Of a stretch of DNA of 64,000 nt, positions 63,291 to 64,000 are shown piece by piece. Numbering within the stretch: position 1 is the first letter of the stretch; every line of letters starts with the position of its first letter. Location of the stretch: NCBI RefSeq assembly GCF_003323745.1, contig NZ_QOIL01000004.1, forward strand, positions 248,001-312,000, given 5' to 3'. The translations under genes were made by a program, and so were the position numbers. The DNA comes from Sphaerisporangium album. GTDB taxonomy: Bacteria > Actinomycetota > Actinomycetes > Streptosporangiales > Streptosporangiaceae. Below the pieces are notes generated by a model. It saw only the letters and a list, made by a program, of their open reading frames with translations, had not been told where the DNA came from and did not search any database.

Positions 63291-64000
63291 TCAGCCGCCG
63301 ATGTGCAGGACGGCCGCGCCGTTCACCCGGTCGGCCGCGAGGTCGGCCAGGGCCTCGTCCGCGCGGTCGAACGGGTACGGGGTCGTGGTGACGCTGAGCG
63401 GGTGCCGCGTGGCCAGGTCGAGGAACGCGCGGCCGTCCTCGCGCGTGTTCGCGGTGACGCTGCGCACGCCCCGCTCGTAGAACAGGTGGTCCTGGTAGTT
63501 CAGCGACGGGACGTCCGTGAGGTGGATGCCCGCGACGGCCAGCGTGCCGCCCCGGTCCAGGGCGGCGAGCGCCACCGGCACCAGATCGCCGACCGGCGCG
63601 AACAGGATGGCCGAGTCCAGCGGCTCCGGCGGGGCGTCGTACGCGCCGCCCGCCGAGGCCGCACCGAGCTCCCGCGCCAGCTCCTGGGCCGCCCGCGACC
63701 GGGTCAGCACGTGCACGGACGCGCCCTGCGCGATCGCCACCTGGGCGGTCAGGTGTGCCGAGGCCCCGAAGCCGTAGACGCCGAGTCTGCCGCCCGGAGG
63801 AAGCTCGGCGCGGGCGAGGGCGCGATAGCCGATGATCCCCGCGCACAGCAGCGGGGCCAGGCGCTCGGCGGGCCGGTCCTCGGGCAGCGTGTAGACGTAG
63901 TCCTCCAGCGCGGTCGTGTACTCGGCGTACCCGCCGTCGGCGTCCCAGCCGGTGTACCGGGAGTTCGGGCACAGGTTCTCCAGGCCGCGTCGGCAGTACC
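63291..64000 (-). CDS. Zinc-dependent alcohol dehydrogenase, MDR family (cut by window end)
   Basis: About 236 C-terminal residues; the frame stays open to the window edge, where [27 protein letters not shown] shows the end of the structural-zinc Cys cluster typical of Zn-ADHs. Then [15 protein letters not shown] (catalytic zinc Cys), the nucleotide-binding [20 protein letters not shown], and a C-terminal substrate domain ending [11 protein letters not shown]. It is close to the AdhP/cinnamyl-alcohol-type dehydrogenases (GFGASAH is typical of the TDH-like zinc-binding group). It oxidises alcohols or reduces aldehydes with NAD(P). The N-terminal ~90 residues lie beyond the window. Confidence 0.88.
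   Translation of the reverse strand, partial: YCRRGLENLCPNSRYTGWDADGGYAEYTTALEDYVYTLPEDRPAERLAPLLCAGIIGYRALARAELPPGGRLGVYGFGASAHLTAQVAIAQGASVHVLTRSRAAQELARELGAASAGGAYDAPPEPLDSAILFAPVGDLVPVALAALDRGGTLAVAGIHLTDVPSLNYQDHLFYERGVRSVTANTREDGRAFLDLATRHPLSVTTTPYPFDRADEALADLAADRVNGAAVLHIGG

Overview
High-GC (about 70%) actinobacterial chromosome. Third-position GC bias, GTG starts, 4-bp ATGA/GTGA gene overlaps, Lsr2, DUF397, an F420-type oxidoreductase and a graspetide maturase all fit an actinomycete. Streptosporangiales-like is my inference from gene content, not something I could test. The window is accessory in character: secreted enzymes, regulators, STAND ATPases, resistance and decayed genes, with no ribosomal or central housekeeping block.

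Layout. 1-1632: end of a graspetide (ATP-grasp RiPP) cluster, with its PIMT-like methyltransferase. 2037-3971: secreted S15 peptidase. 4.0-8.9 kb: a patch of small minus-strand genes (DUF4240, Lsr2, membrane protein plus lipoprotein, SAM methyltransferase) with three decayed genes (transporter tail, frameshifted PASTA-like lipoprotein, internally deleted M20 peptidase). 9.0-9.9 kb: secreted NPP1/NLP protein. 11.0-12.1 kb: a conserved protein of unknown function followed on the same strand by two tandem RNAs that fold as circularly permuted tRNA-like modules closed by a long stem, the architecture of bacterial Y RNAs, and then a strong terminator.

13.9-26.2 kb: a compact catabolic locus. A LacI-type regulator has AAACCGGTTT palindromes at its own start, before the transporter and inside the CoA-transferase gene. 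It is followed by a ribose-type ABC importer, enoyl-CoA hydratase, aldehyde dehydrogenase, SDR, CoA-transferase, DUF993 aldolase-like protein and GMC oxidoreductase, mostly translationally coupled. The enzymes suggest import of a small polyol- or sugar-like compound, oxidation alcohol to aldehyde to acid, CoA activation, hydration/dehydrogenation and carbon-carbon cleavage. The substrate is unknown.

26.4-36.6 kb: a 1,634-residue secreted protein of no recognised family, a small phosphatase, a methyltransferase, and a HTH-STAND ATPase-14xWD40 protein. 36.9-38.4 kb: two small secreted proteins and a small membrane protein. 38.4-39.8 kb: a macrolide-type glycosyltransferase preceded by a 10-codon leader ORF with an Arg-Met-Arg motif and a hairpin over its stop codon, which looks like macrolide-responsive attenuation. 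40.1-44.6 kb: exopolysaccharide operon (cellulose-synthase-like GT2, GH26-like lipoprotein, GT39-like membrane protein). 44.7-48.3 kb: secreted NAGPA-phosphoesterase fusion. 48.6-52.9 kb: formyltransferase, NB-ARC-TPR protein with a possible N-terminal amyloid-type motif, and a DUF6879 pair. 53.6-64.0 kb: large LuxR-family ATPase regulator, F420-type oxidoreductase, trypco2 protein, DUF1330, questin-oxidase-like protein, GH18 chitinase with a clear promoter and palindromic operator, deazaflavin-dependent nitroreductase, HIT protein, an NADP-binding oxidoreductase and a zinc alcohol dehydrogenase cut by the window end.

No rRNA, canonical tRNA, insertion sequence or CRISPR array was seen.
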